Source: Scalesia atractyloides
Taxonomy: Eukaryota; Streptophyta; Magnoliopsida; Asterales; Asteraceae
Assembly (NCBI GenBank): GCA_947069175.1
Contig: CAMTDV010000009.1
Coordinates: 10,487,663-10,551,662, forward strand
Direction of reading: 5' to 3'
DNA: 64,000 bases
The position numbers and the translations under genes are program-made. The notes beneath the pieces are model-generated. The model was not told the origin of the DNA. It searched no databases and saw only the letters and a list, made by a program, of their open reading frames with translations. Of the stretch, positions 23,642 to 35,383 are shown piece by piece. The number at the start of each line of letters is the position of its first letter. Position 1 is the stretch's first letter.

Positions 23642-24215
23642 TAGGGCTGTTCATTTTTATCCAAAACCCAAAACCCGACCTGAATTCAAAGTCACCCGAA
23701 CCCGAATTAGCGAATATTCGAATAACCCGAACCCGAGAATCCCGAACTTTAAATGGTTTGGTTATCGGGTCACTTTTTCCCCACCAAAAACCCGAACAAC
23801 CCGACCCGAAAAACCCGAAACACGAAACTCGAATAAAAACCCGAACATTTATTGTGTTTTTTCTTAAAGAAGTATTTTGGTTTGAGGTCTTTAATATATG
23901 TAACATTAAGTTTTTGGACTTTTAAATATTATAATAGCATATTTTCAAATAATGTTTGAACTTTGATGATATTTTTAAAGTACCAATATAAATATTGATG
24001 ATATTTTGTAAAAAAAAACATTTATTTTTCATTTTACATCTAAACCCGAAAACCGAATAACCCGACCCGAACTAATTCGAACCCAAATAACTCAAAACCG
24101 ACTAACCCGAACTTTAAATGGGTCGGTTATCAGGTCAATTTTTCCTAGACAAAAACTCGAACAACCCGACCCGAAAAACATGAAATCTGAAGAAAAAACC
24201 CGATGAACACCCCTA
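23642..24215. mobile_element. hAT-type MITE (574 bp) with CCCGAA-rich interior
   Basis: The left end TAGGGCTGTTCAT and the inverted right end TAGGGGTGTTCAT differ at one position. The flanks GTTGGAAG (23634-23641) and ATTGGAAG (24216-24223) form an 8-bp duplication with one mismatch, as expected for hAT transposition. The interior consists of repeated CCCGAACCCGA words in two blocks (23680-23860 and 24045-24205) separated by an AT-rich core. The two blocks are partly duplicates (ACTTTAAATGG.TCGGTTATC in both). It has no coding capacity; the overlapping frames are low complexity. Confidence 0.82.
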
Positions 24216-25471
24216 ATTGGAAGGGAAAGACATCAGGAAGCATATGTGACACCCATGTGGCATTGGCCCCCAAGGGGAACAAACACCCCCTCTCCTATTT
24301 CGGGGTACTAGGGAGAATTTCCCATAGCTCTCTTTCTTGTGTTGCCTGATGAAAATTGGCTGGAGGGGAAGGGGGACACCAACCCGTTGATGAGGATGAA
24401 GGGGAAGGTGATGTGGAGATGGGGAAGGGGATCGCACCCCACAACCTTATATTGTTAACTCTAACCTTACATTTTTTAGATTAAAACACACCAACTTTTT
24501 TTAACTTAGTACATGACAAGAATATTTGATCACCAACAATATGCGATAACGTCCAAACCCCTATGAATGTATGTTCATGGAGACAAAGCATATCATGTGT
24601 CGAGTATAACCTGTGACAACACATCAACCATCCATTGATTGTACTTTTGCATATGAATACTATTCTGGTCGATTGATCTTGTTATTCAAAAGACATCCGA
24701 AACTGATTTACTGCTTCAATGTTTATATCAACCTCTTCACTAACAAACCTTCATTAATATCTATATTTTGATCCCATGCTTAAATTCGTTGGATTTAGTG
24801 AGACGCTACCTATGTTCGAGCATTTAATGGTTTTGTCCTTGTATATTTGTATATCTCTAGATCGAAGCATAAATTACTCATTTCCGTATATGATACGACA
24901 TTTGTCCTTGTGTATATATTTTTTTTGTTAGCTAATTAGCATCAAAGAGATGTTTGATGGTGATAAAAGAGTGAAAAATTGATAGTGGCACGAATCAGAT
25001 ACATTTAAATTGGTATTTGTAAAAGAAGATTTAGCAACTCGAGTAAAAGTGCATACCCAATTAAGAATTAGCGTATCCAATGACCACAATTTTCCATATC
25101 TTATGCTTTCAGCGTGGTTCACATTTGTTCGGATTTGATAATATCTTTGTTCTACCAATTTTTAATAAAATTTCCATCAAATGTATTTTAAATAGTAATG
25201 ATGGCTAATCAAGCCAACAAAATGTAAGAAATTTTATTCCATAAGCACGAGATATAGATTAATACTTTATGCATTCGAATAAATTAAGTATGCAATTGTT
25301 TGTTTGAATTGTGTCATAATTAATTAAACAAACAATAAAGACACATTGAATAGTTTGTACGTAAACAACATATAATTAATTATTCACTATAATGATTGCA
25401 ACAAATGAAGTTAAATAAATATGATACCTCTCAAATATAATACATTGTTGAGGGATATGAGAATCATTTAA

Positions 25472-25475
<4 letters not shown>

Positions 25476-25511
<36 letters not shown>
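25476..25511. repeat. (AT)n microsatellite
   Basis: About 18 uninterrupted AT dinucleotides. Confidence 0.95.
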
Positions 25512-25514
<3 letters not shown>

Positions 25515-26664
25515 ATACAACTCCATTTTAATTACTATTTTTAAGCAGATACAAACAAAATTTTACTTTGAGCATGTTGTGCAAACATATCGCACTTTTG
25601 TTAAGTTGATAATGTTTGTAAATTGTTTTCGTCTTTGTAATTTGAGAAGAACGTTTAGCTACCAATTGCCACTATCTTTGACATGTTTGTATGTTGTGTT
25701 TTTAAGGCTTTAAGGTGGCGAGTCCATTTGAAACCACCTTACGAGCACTATGCTGGGGGTTGGTCCACACTTTTCTACAAGGTGTATACATACATGCAAT
25801 TATGGCACAATATCAATTGTGCTCTAATATTCTAGTAAGTTGAGAATGTTACAAAAACACCACTCACGTGAATGATATAACACTTTGTACTTTTTCAACA
25901 TTATGTTGAACATAATTTTGATGCTCAACATAATGTTACTGTTGTAAAAGTAAAAAAGTATTATCCTTATAAAGATAAAATAATGTTTAAGTACAACCTT
26001 TGGACCACAATCTCCGGTCTCCACCATCTCTAGTATCTACATATGGTGTTCTAAAGGCATTAACTATGGCTATATGGACACAACCATTTACTATCTTGTA
26101 CTTTTCGCCTCAAGTATATGAAAAACGGATCTGATACAGGTTCATTTCGCTTACGTATGAATTCTGTTAGCCGAGGTTGCAATTGTTGATCAAACAAATG
26201 TTACTTCACATACAACATGATTTTTAACATGAATTGATGAGATTGATTTTTTCATATAATTATAAACTTTATTAATTTACCTTATTTACTACAGTTTAAG
26301 AAATTTAGAAAAAAAGGTTATATTAATATTCTCTTTAATAAATTGTTAACCCTACCAACCAAAATGAAAACAGGTAGTAATGGTTGCATCAAATACGAAA
26401 AATCAGATATATTGTAAGAAGATTTGTACGTGGTGCATATGTAGTTGTACTTTGCATTGGGTGAGGGCAGACTGTAGCAATATCTTTACATAGATATTTT
26501 ACATCATAGCACCCTGCAAATATTAAAGTGTAGTGGCCCCGTCCCATTTCCTCCTCGAATTTCGAGTGGGTTTTTTTTACGTTATAATAAAATTTTCAAT
26601 TCACCAACAATTGTGAAAAAGTTACTTCCTAGATTTAGATGACTTTCGCAGGGACGATCCGGTA

Positions 26665-26757
26665 GGTAAATAGTGGTGTTTTAAAAACCTACTTGATTTA
26701 GATTTATTCGGTGGTAAATAGTGGTGTTTTAAAAACCTACTTATTTAGATTTATTAG
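26665..26757. repeat. Tandem duplication, 48-bp unit
   Basis: GGTAAATAGTGGTGTTTTAA starts at 26665 and 26713; the units agree over nearly their full length, through CCTACTT..TTTAGATTTATT. Confidence 0.9.
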
Positions 26758-27606
26758 TAACTAATCAACTTCCCCCGCACATTGCAGCGGGAAGTTAGTT
26801 GGTAGCGGTTCGATTCAATAAAGTACTAAAGTACAGGAAACATAATCGACACTTTGTATAGCGATTGAAAGATAAATCCCAAACAATAAAATCATGATAA
26901 AAACATTTCGATACATGTTTTACATCGATCAAAAAATATAAAAATAAATGTCAATAAAGGTTTCAAAAGTATAATAATTGGTACTGATGTTCATCTAAAA
27001 TTGACGTGGTACCAATGCTGTTCGGACGATATGAGTTTATTGTCACTGACACTCGTTATAGCTTATGATATAAAAGTGCTCTATACTGCCACCAAAGGTG
27101 TTAAGATAGTTTCGATTCGGTTTGTCACGATGATAAACAAAAGAATCAATTATAATTGACTCGGTCAATTTTCAACAAAACTTTTATTAAAAAAGATTAG
27201 TAAAAATATAAATGCTCAATAAATAGAATAAAAAATAAATATATGTTAAAAGTTTAGAATAAAAAAATAAATAAATACTTAAAAACCCTATATCATTGTT
27301 CATGATAACGTTCTATTATATATAATATAAAATCAGTTGGTAGGGGTTTAGTTTGTTTCGGTACCGGTAATCACTATAGTAGCTAAAAGAGAAAACTAAA
27401 AACATACAATTGTAATATGTCCAAAAGGATATATATTTATATCAATTAAAAACCATAAAAAATACCGATTTCAATAGTACCTATGTTGGTACCAAAGCTG
27501 TTCGATTGGAATCGGTTCGTTAGTCATGTATCAATACTCAAATACAAAAAAATATGTTTCTTTATATTTTTATTGGCACATGTATAGTTTCTATAATAAA
27601 AATATA

Positions 27607-28557
27607 GAGTAAATTATCATTTTACTCTCTGTGCCATTTTAATACAAATAGTTTTTTTCTTCTCTGGGTCCCTGAGTTTTCCATTTTATTATCATTTTGA
27701 TCCAACACCCTAATTCAGTTTTAACAAGGAGTTTTTTGGCATTTTCGTTATAAACTTTTCAACTTGCCATTTTAGTCCAACACTTATTTTATGCTAAAAA
27801 TATAAAAGAAATTTTATAATGTTATAAAAACACACATACATAACCAATTAATATCAGTATGTGTGTATATATAAATTTGATGAACAAATTAAAATCACCA
27901 GCACCATTATCTCAGACTAAACCTCATCACCATCGCCATAGCCACCTCTCACCGGCACCACCAACCCACCCCTACTGCCACCACAAACCCACCGCCACAC
28001 ATCCCCACAGCGCCACCACAAACCCAACGTGATTCTCCACCATCTCTGACCACCACAACCATTCCAATCGCTAGATCTATTGCAAACATATACCACCGCC
28101 GTCGGTGGCCATAGACCTCGTGTTGTCGACATCGTTACCGGAGAACCCTAGCCGCCTATGTTTCACCGATCTACAACTATCAAAGCCAATAGGAGGTGGA
28201 GGTGGGTGGCGGTGGTCGTTGTGTGTAGCGGAGTGACGGGGTGGTGGTGGTGGTGTGCAGCGGAGTGACGAGGTGGTGGTGGTGGTGTGTGGCAGAGTGA
28301 CGGGGTAGTGGTATTGTAACCCGTGGTGCAACTGGGTGGCGGAGGTGGTGGTAACCAACGGTGGTTGTGGGTAGTGACTGGTGGTTGTAGAGAAAAAAAG
28401 AAGATGGTGTGGTGTGTGGAGGTAATGGTGTTACTGGTGGTGTTGGAGTTTAGAGAGAAGTGGGGGGGGGGGGGGGAGGGGTGGGGGAAGATAAGTGTTA
28501 TAATCTGAGAAATAATTGTATAAATGTATAAATATATAATATAATTTTAAATGATCA

Positions 28558-28588
<31 letters not shown>

Positions 28589-28807
28589 GTAAATGTATAG
28601 AAATGGTTTTGGATGAAAATGACAAATTGAAAAACCTTTTTGTAAATGCCAAAAGTACCCCTGATTATAACCAGATTTTTAGACTGAGTTAGGCAATTTG
28701 ATCAAAATGGCAAGAAAATAGAAAACTCAGAGACCCAGAGAAAAAAAAACTATTTGAACTAAAATGACAATTTGAAACAAACCAGGGACTAAAATGACAA
28801 TTTACTC
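27607..28807. mobile_element. Mutator-like element (MULE), 1.2 kb, long TIRs, perfect 9-bp duplication
   Basis: AAAAATATA is present at 27598-27606 and again at 28808-28816, an exact 9-bp target duplication. The arms begin GAGTAAATTATCATTTTA on the left and, inverted, GAGTAAATTGTCATTTTAGT on the right. They stay similar for about 190 bases, including CTCTGGGTC.CTGAGTTTT and CATTTTGATC. The interior (27900-28500) is unlike the arms and flanks: GC-rich, CCACC on the left and GGTGG on the right. No transposase is present, so it is non-autonomous. Confidence 0.9.
28215..28312 (+). repeat. Short tandem repeat in MULE interior
   Basis: Three units of about 34 bases: TGTG(T/C)(A/G)GCGGAGTGACG.GGTGGTGG, the third reading TGTGTGGCAGAGTGACGGGG. 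Near 28461-28482 there is also a long G run, and an (AT)n run at 28559-28582. Confidence 0.8.
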
Positions 28808-28816
28808 AAAAATATA

Positions 28817-29630
28817 TTACTATTTATTTTCAATATAAATCAAATCAAAATATAATATATAATTAGCTAGAATAAATTAAATTAAATATAATATCAAAGT
28901 TTAGATTACTGTTTATCAAGAGTTTATATATATATATATTATATATATATAATAACCTTTTTGTTTTCCTATATAAAATTAGAACATCTACTAAAAAAAA
29001 CTTATTGAAAAAAACTTCTAAATCCGCCACTGGAGTTTAAAACGGATAACAGACTAGTCTCATATACGTTTGCCTCTGTCAATGTAATTTATCTTGATAC
29101 GTTATATAATATAATAACTAATATCTTAAAATTGATTCGTTAAAGTAAATTAAAAATAAATATAATAAAAAGAGAAAACAAACAATTTTAAACCAATGGG
29201 AAACTAAAAACAAAAAATAAGTTGGTCTATTTTTTTAACGTTCAATGAATACTCCAAATGGGTTACTGTTGAAATTAACTACATTGGAATACACCCGCCC
29301 TCGAATCTGGGAAAACTCTTTACCTAGGGTCGAAGCCCGTGAACACTCGCCCGAAGGCATGATAGTGCGGTGAGGTAAAAGCCGCTCAGTTCAAGGATCG
29401 AACTAGCGATCTCCACCTATTCGCCTAGTATCCTATTATCACCAGGTGCAATAGAAAATAATGGGGAGAACAGGAATTGAACTTGGGTCTCTTAAAACAC
29501 CAAGTCTCTCCTTATCACTCCACCACCACCTTCTGTGTCTTGAAATGTAAGCCACTAATCAACTCATCTACCTGGCCTTGTTGCTCTTTTCCACATTAAA
29601 GTAACTTAAATACAATTTAGGGTTTGGATA
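28817..29630. other. AT-rich spacer with a possible tRNA-derived repeat
   Basis: A (TA)n run is at 28925-28952. At 29280-29540 the composition changes to mixed sequence. On the minus strand this part holds two words resembling the pol III B box, GTTCAATTCC (about 29470) and GTTCGATCC (about 29395). This could be a degenerate tRNA-derived SINE, but I see no A box with proper spacing, no poly(A) tail and no target duplication. No gene is seen. Confidence 0.3.
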
Positions 29631-31660
29631 CCGTAGGAAGTTTCTATCACTAGGAAGGATATGAAGTAATTTTGTCCATCCATTTATAATCAAGTGTTAA
29701 GATTAAATGAATTAAATTGAACAAAAAAAGGAGGCGCGTGGGTTTTTGTAGGGGCATTTTAGTCAATCCAAGGTAATAGTTTCTCTCTCCTCCAATTCCC
29801 CCTTATTTTTTAAACGTTAATAACTCTTTCATACGACATTATTTTTTTATAAAAATTGCACCATAAAACGAGTGTTTTTTATCTTTAAAACAAGTATCAA
29901 TTGCTATATTTCGAAAAAAATAATTTTGAAAACCCAGTTGCGTAAAACGCAATAAAAAGCACAGTGAATTTTTTTTTGTAAAGCGCAACCACCGTCTACA
30001 AATAAACGCAAACAATCCTCGAATCAAAAACCGCAATGGCTGAAAGTAAAACGCAACTACAGTTAAAAAACGCAGCTGGCTGAACACATTTAAAAACTAA
30101 AACGCAATGGCTGAACACAGTTTAAAATCACAGCAGCAACAGTATTAAAAACGCAACAGCATTCGTGTTTTCCGAGCGCAAAAACCAGCAACACGCGGGC
30201 CCGGGTTTTCGGAACTGCATTCGTGTCCGCAGGACGTGCGGGTCACGCGAGTTCGACTAAATTCCGGTTCCAATTTGCACCCCCTGCGCACCCGCGCGTA
30301 GGACTTATGGTAAAACATGTCATAAAGTTATGTTGGTTTGGCAAAGGTTTCACCTTATAAATAACCTTACACTTTGTCTCCGCACCAATGTGGGACAAGT
30401 TGCTTACCATTTTGGGACATTTATTCAAGCACACTTAATTTCCAACATTATTATCATATAGTTTCATTTCAAGTTCAACAAACCATCATAAAACACAATG
30501 GATTAAAAAACATAAAATAAATTGTTTTTTATCTTCTAAAAAGCAATGAATTAAAACACAAAACAAAGTTTATTTCTAAAACGCAATTGTCTAAAAATAT
30601 AAAAGAAAGTGTACTTTCTAAAACGCAATGGACTAAAATCACAAAAGAAAAGTGTCTTTTGTAAAACACAATGGACAAAAAACTGTGTTTTTTCATTATT
30701 TTGTAAAACACAATGGACAAAAAACACCAAAAAAATGTGTTTTTTTCATTCCTTTGTAAAACGCAATAGATAAAAAACAGTTTTTTCATTATTTTGTAAA
30801 ACCCAATGGACAAAAAACACCAAAAAATGTGTTTTTCATTCTTTTGTAAAATGCAATAATAAAAAAAACAGTTTTTTTCATTATTTTGTAAAACGCAATG
30901 GACAAAACACACCCAAAAAAGTGTGTTTTTCATTCTTTTTGTAAAACGCAATGGATAAAAAACATTTTTTTTATTATTTGTAAAACGCAATGGAAAAAAA
31001 ACACCCAAAAAGTGTGTTTTTTTTTCATGCTTTTGTAAAACGCAATGGACAAAAACACATAAAAAATGTGTTTTATCATTCTTTTGTAAAACACAATTTT
31101 AAATGAAAATCTAAACTGAAAGGTATTTTGTAATTTTCCTTTGAGACATTTTGTCAAACACCTGGTGTGCAACTTTTTATTAATGATTTCTCAATGAAAT
31201 TGGAACTAATGATGTTACCCAAACGCATGAATACATCAAGAGAAAGAGTAGAATCAGAGATATCTTCACTATGAATTCAAAAGTGTTTGAGAAATTTGAG
31301 AAGAGAGTACCCGTTTTAACAGAAATCTCATGTTCCATCGCATCATGTTAAATTGAAGTAAACGAGAAATTATAGAAACATAAACTGGGTTTTCTTCAAA
31401 ACCGAAGAACACGTTGATTGTGTGTTCGAACCATTCATTGATAAAGAAAAACTGCATCGTGATGTATAATTCTAAAGAGAGAAAAGGAATGAAATGTTGA
31501 AGATTGTGAGTTTTGAACATCTAGGTTTTGAAGATACAGGAAATAGAAAGAATAGATAAAAGAAGATTGACTAAAATACTCTTCCCACTTGTATTTCTAC
31601 TTTTCCAGATGGACGGCTAAGATTACTTTCTATCATTCCTACCCAAAACATACTTTCTAT
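29631..31660. mobile_element. Possible MULE-like element, ~2 kb, with minisatellite interior
   Basis: The left text from 29633 (TAGGAAGTTTCTATCA.TAGGAAGGATATGAAGTAATTTTGTCCATCC type) is imperfectly inverted at the right end near 31600-31660. An inner pair, GCATTTTAGTCAATCC at 29754-29769 and GATTGACTAAAATAC at 31566-31580, is also inverted. The flanks TTGGATACC and TTTGATCCT match at 6 of 9 positions, a weak 9-bp duplication. The interior is dominated by AAACGCAATGG repeats. No transposase. Boundaries are approximate. Confidence 0.45.
29925..31100. repeat. AAACGCAATGG minisatellite
   Basis: The core TTTTGTAAAACGCAATGGACAAAA recurs more than ten times. Between 30640 and 31095 the units are about 50-60 bases and alternate with GTGTGTTTTTCATTC. 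The part at 29925-30130 carries a looser version (CGCAATGGCTGAA.AC). The 159-codon minus-strand frame at 30529-31008 is a by-product of the period. Confidence 0.85.
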
Positions 31661-32884
31661 TTGATCCTCTTTCCTACAATTTATATATAAAATATATTAT
31701 TGGCAAGATGATTCCCACATTCGAAACAAGATATTAAAAGTTTCAAACCCTAAACTTAATTTGTTCCAACTCAGAATTATACTTGTGAAATAACTATTTG
31801 AGGAGAAATATATGATCTACAATCTAAGTGCATGGATCTTTTAACTGTTACGTATTCGACGAGTCATTGTTTTGCATGTTAATGCCCACTACTCCACGAT
31901 AACCACCCACGTGCCTAGACTATTGTTTTCTTTTCTCGGGTGTTTTATATATTTGTTTTTATCCTTAATTCTTAAAAAAACAAGTAAACAGATTTTAAAA
32001 ATATATAATACATAAAAATATATTTATTCTCATCTTATAATAAAAACTAGTTGAATATTAACTTTAAATCTTAAATCATATTGACAAAACAAAAAAGTCA
32101 CGTACTGGTTCTGGTTCGGTACGGGCTTAATATACCAACTAGAATAAGCAAAAATAAATAAATAATTTTTTTATGGAATTCCTAAGAACTTATGAGGAGG
32201 CACCACCAAGGCCGGCTTTGAGGAAGCCCAGGTAGGCGACGGCCTAGGCCCGGTCTCCCTAGGGTCCAATTCTTTTTATTTTTTAATATATATATAGTAT
32301 ATAAAGAGGGGTAATTGTTAAAATAGAAACTAAATCCAGTTGTGACGTAAGAACTTGACTTAATTTTTTTTCAAAAAAAATATTTTTAAACAAGCACCTT
32401 TCCAAGAAAGTAAAATAAATTAAATATTTTAAGGCATTTTTTACAGTGGGGCAGATTCACTAAAAGTTCGCCGCTACAGTGATTTACCCTATCGTAAATG
32501 AAACTTATATGTCGAAAAAAGCGGCTCGTAATTTTTTTCAGATTTTTTCAAAGGTGCCTTTCTTCGGTGTTACTTTATCTTTGTGCAAAATTTAGTGGCA
32601 AAACACGAGTTCTCTCAAGTTAAAGATGGTTTTCATTTGAAAGTCTCCCTACACACACATACGCGAATGATATGGAGAAACCCCACGTGAGTTTAAGAAA
32701 CTTAGAAAATATCATTTCCACCCACCATCTAAAGTATCTATGGTTCAAATTGATTGTTACAAAAGATGCTTTTCAGGGAACAATCGAACATGTTACAGTC
32801 TGACACAAAAATGTGTAGCAAATTTGTCTGTTACATTAAAATCTTTCTATAAAAATATGTAATACACGAACTACACATTAAAAA
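31661..32884. other. AT-rich spacer, no gene seen
   Basis: Contains a remnant-like GGCGACGGCCTAGGCCCGG stretch near 32235 and otherwise AT-rich sequence. It is the left target flank of copia element E1. Confidence 0.6.
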
Positions 32885-33295
32885 TGTTAGTGCACGATGT
32901 CTATTGTCTAAGTCTTAGATCGAGTCTGTATGTAACAGGGTTGAATATCTTAGATTTGAAAGTTATTTATGTTGTTGGAGGACAAGTTCGCACGAACTTG
33001 ATGTATAAAGGACAAGTTCGCCCGAAGTCACATTTCGTACGAATTTGGCCTGGCTATTATTGGTGCGAACTTGGAACTCTATAAATACTTATCCTGGTTT
33101 CTCATTTGTAACACTTTTGCATTAGAGACGGCAGAGCTCTGTCAGTGTGGATTCTTGATGTATATGATTGAACATTAATAAACTGACAATTAATCTGCTA
33201 AACTTGTGTATATGTCATTATTACATGTAATTTCCGCTAGCATGGACTAGATAACAAATTTAGGTATCGTAACTAAGGAACGGATCGATCCTACA
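32885..33295 (+). repeat. 5' LTR of copia E1 (411 bp)
   Basis: TGTTAGTGCACG..GATCCTACA, followed at once by the primer site. It matches 47364-47774 with 9 substitutions by hand count and no indel. Confidence 0.96.
32983..33087 (+). promoter_or_regulatory. Copia E1 LTR promoter: AAGTTCGCNCGAACTT palindrome and TATA
   Basis: CAAGTTCGCACGAACTTG (32983-33000) is a dyad. CAAGTTCGCCCGAAGT (33013), TTCGTACGAA (33034-33043) and a half site GTGCGAACTTGG (33063-33074) follow, then CTATAAATA at 33079-33087. The same palindrome lies upstream of the same TATA word in gypsy B's LTR. The copy in the 3' LTR is at 47462-47479. Confidence 0.7.
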
Positions 33296-33297
33296 AG

Positions 33298-33313
33298 TGG
33301 TATCAGAGCAATG
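33298..33313 (+). other. Primer binding site of copia E1
   Basis: TGGTATCAGAGCAATG, two bases after the LTR end, is complementary to the 3' end of plant initiator methionine tRNA, the standard primer for this group. Confidence 0.92.
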
Positions 33314-33833
33314 GATGCCTGATTTGTTGATATCTACACGAGACATCTTCTATTTCTACCCATTTCTTCTTATTTTCACCTTTTTAATGAATTCACGGTC
33401 AAAATGGGCTAAATTTTGAATATGTTAAATCACCTAATGATAAACCCTTGAGAGTTTCAGACCTAAAATCAACCGAATTCATGTCGAAAATTGCAAAAAA
33501 TCAAGATTTTGGAACACACATGTCCGAAGTGGTTTAGTACAACTTCGCGCGAAGTTGCACCAAAACTATTAAATCTGTGTTTCTGGAACTTCGCACGAAG
33601 TTACCATCTAAATTATTGAACTTGTTTTTGGTAAACTTTGCATGAAGTTGCATCAAAGTGTTGAATTTGGTGTTGGCTTACTTCGCACGGAAGTTGTTCA
33701 AGAATTTTATTTATATATTTGTGCAAAGTTCGCACGAACTTGTCACTATCCAAGTTCGTACGGACTTGTTCTAGGACTAATAAAATTTTAAAGTTTTTCG
33801 AGTGTGTTTAGGTATAATTTTCAGCGTGTTGAG
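33314..33833 (+). other. Copia E1 gag leader with palindrome cluster
   Basis: Half and full sites recur from 33520 to 33770: CAACTTCGCGCGAAGTTG (33540-33557), AACTTCGCACGAAGTT, ACTTCGCACGGAAGTTG, AAGTTCGCACGAACTTG (33727-33743) and CAAGTTCGTACGGACTTG. A splice-acceptor-like TTAGGTATAATTTTCAG ends at 33824, ten bases before the gag ATG. Confidence 0.65.
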
Positions 33834-35383
33834 ATGGAACCACAGTTTTTCAATGCGTTCGCTACCACGACTGTTCAAGCAGCAAATGCAGTTGCTCAAA
33901 TCAACTTAGAAAACGAGATGGGTACTTCCGTAAAGTCGCCCAAATTGATGAATCTTGATGAGTATGAGAGCTGGAAAGAGAAGTTTGAAAACTGGGTGCA
34001 AGCGAATCATTTCCATTGCTGGCTCGCAAGAGGAACTAAGTACAAATGGCCAGTAAACGAGCATGGTATAGAGATTCCTATGTCGAAGTTCTCCTGCAGA
34101 AAAAGATCTTTATGTGTACGAAAAGAAAATGATGAGCTTTTTGTTACAATTAGTTAAAGAGGATATTCTGATGTTACTACAACATGATAACTATTCACAA
34201 ACTTTGTGGAATGCGTTACGAACAAAGTATCATGGTAGCATGGAAATGCGTAAAAGCAAAAAGGCTCTACTCAAAAAGGAGTTTGACATCTTCAACATAA
34301 TGAAAGGAGAGTCGATGAAGCAGCTGATAGAACGATATTGCCATCTGGTTGTTCAACTGAGAAGGCACGAGATTCACAAGTCAAATGAAGAGCTAAGATA
34401 AGTTAGCAGACGCACTACCAGAGGGGGAGTGGTCTACTGATCTGATGGTGCTAAAGAATGGGAGTAATTACAACAACTACAATTTATCAGAATTCATAGA
34501 GAAACTTGAGGGACACGAGATGGAGTTGCAGAAGATTGTTAGATAAAGAGTGCACAAGTTGTGCAGGATGTCGGGTTGTACTACAAGAATGGAATTCCTG
34601 AGACTCCAAGTCCTAAAATACAAAACGCATTCAGTGCAAACACTATTCTTCTGGAAACCCTTTTCAAGGTCAACCAAACGTTCAATCATTTCCAAATAAC
34701 ACTCCGAACACATCCCATTCAAACTCAAGCTCAAATTATCCATTTCAAAATCAAGCCAATCAGTCAAGCCAATCAAGTTCCGATCCAAATGTGTTACTGT
34801 GCAATATTGCGGTCATTTTAAAGATTGTGTTCTCTGAACAGACTGCCAGACAACACATGGCTTTACTTGCAACTGTTCTAGAGTCGTATGAGAGTTTTAT
34901 TACGGGAAGAATTGGAAACCCAGAAATGACTGCTGAAGGTTATGATCAAATCGACGATGAAGAGTTAGAGTTGATGGATATAAAGTGGTGTTTAGCATCG
35001 ATAATTCGAAGAGCTTCGAGATTTGTTGCGCTCACTGGAAGAGATATTGGAGATTCTAGCAACAAATTGGGATTTGATAAATCCAAGGTAACGTGCTTTA
35101 AATGTAGAGAGAAAGGGCATTTCAAGCGTGAATGCGCAAAAAGAGAAGCTAGCGGCAATCAGAGTCCGTTCGGAAACAACAATGACTACTACAAAAGGGT
35201 TATGCATTACAAACCACATCATCCACAAACAAGAAATGTTCAAATTGAGGATGGTTCGTCAAACTCAAAGGAAAAAGCTCTATTAGTTACTCAGGAAGAC
35301 GAAGGATTCAACTGGAATAAGTACATTTCCAGGAATGCAAGCGTAGCTTTGATGGCTGAAATTATGGAAGAGCCAGAGCGGTG
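33834..35383 (+). pseudogene. gag: Copia E1 gag, main part: UBN2-type capsid region and first CCHC knuckle (broken)
   Basis: The start at 33834 opens MEPQFFNAFATTTVQ, then KLMNLDEYESWKEKFENWVQ, the W-containing start of the copia Gag domain. A frameshift near 34110 moves the frame to DILMLLQHDNYSQTLWNALR and KKEFDIFNIMKGESMKQLIERY, then SEFIEKLEGHEMELQKI in yet another. The final part (34791-35383) carries YDQIDDEELELMDIKWCLA and the zinc knuckle CFKCREKGHFKREC (about 35096-35137), followed by the ALMAEIMEEPE end. Gag would form the particle and bind RNA. At least three frameshifts and a stop near 34543 interrupt it. Confidence 0.9.

Larger units (their letters stand above)
24224..27597. other. 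AT-rich spacer, no gene seen
   Basis: About 3.4 kb of AT-rich sequence. 24230-24440 is GC-richer (GGGGAAC..CACCCC) and may be a remnant of an unidentified DNA element. An (AT)n run and a 48-bp duplication are listed separately. CCCGCACATTGCAGCGGG near 26774 and the GGTACCGGT/TCGGTT phrases near 27110-27530 look like remnants of dispersed repeats. No reading frame shows a recognisable family. Confidence 0.6.

Noticed and set aside
23548..23925. 125-codon plus-strand frame and the 106-codon reverse frame over it
   Set aside because: Both run over the CCCGAAC repeats of the hAT MITE and start outside it; no family resemblance.
28077..28508. Pro/Thr- and Gly-rich frames in the MULE interior
   Set aside because: Simple-sequence composition (CCACC/GGTGG) opens several frames at once on both strands.
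29330..29540. tRNA gene or intact SINE on the minus strand
   Set aside because: Only two B-box-like words are seen, with no A box at proper distance, no cloverleaf and no poly(A) tail; kept only as a low-confidence remark.
30529..31008. 159-codon minus-strand frame, Phe/Lys-rich
   Set aside because: It follows the AAACGCAATGG minisatellite exactly; the protein is an artefact of the repeat period.
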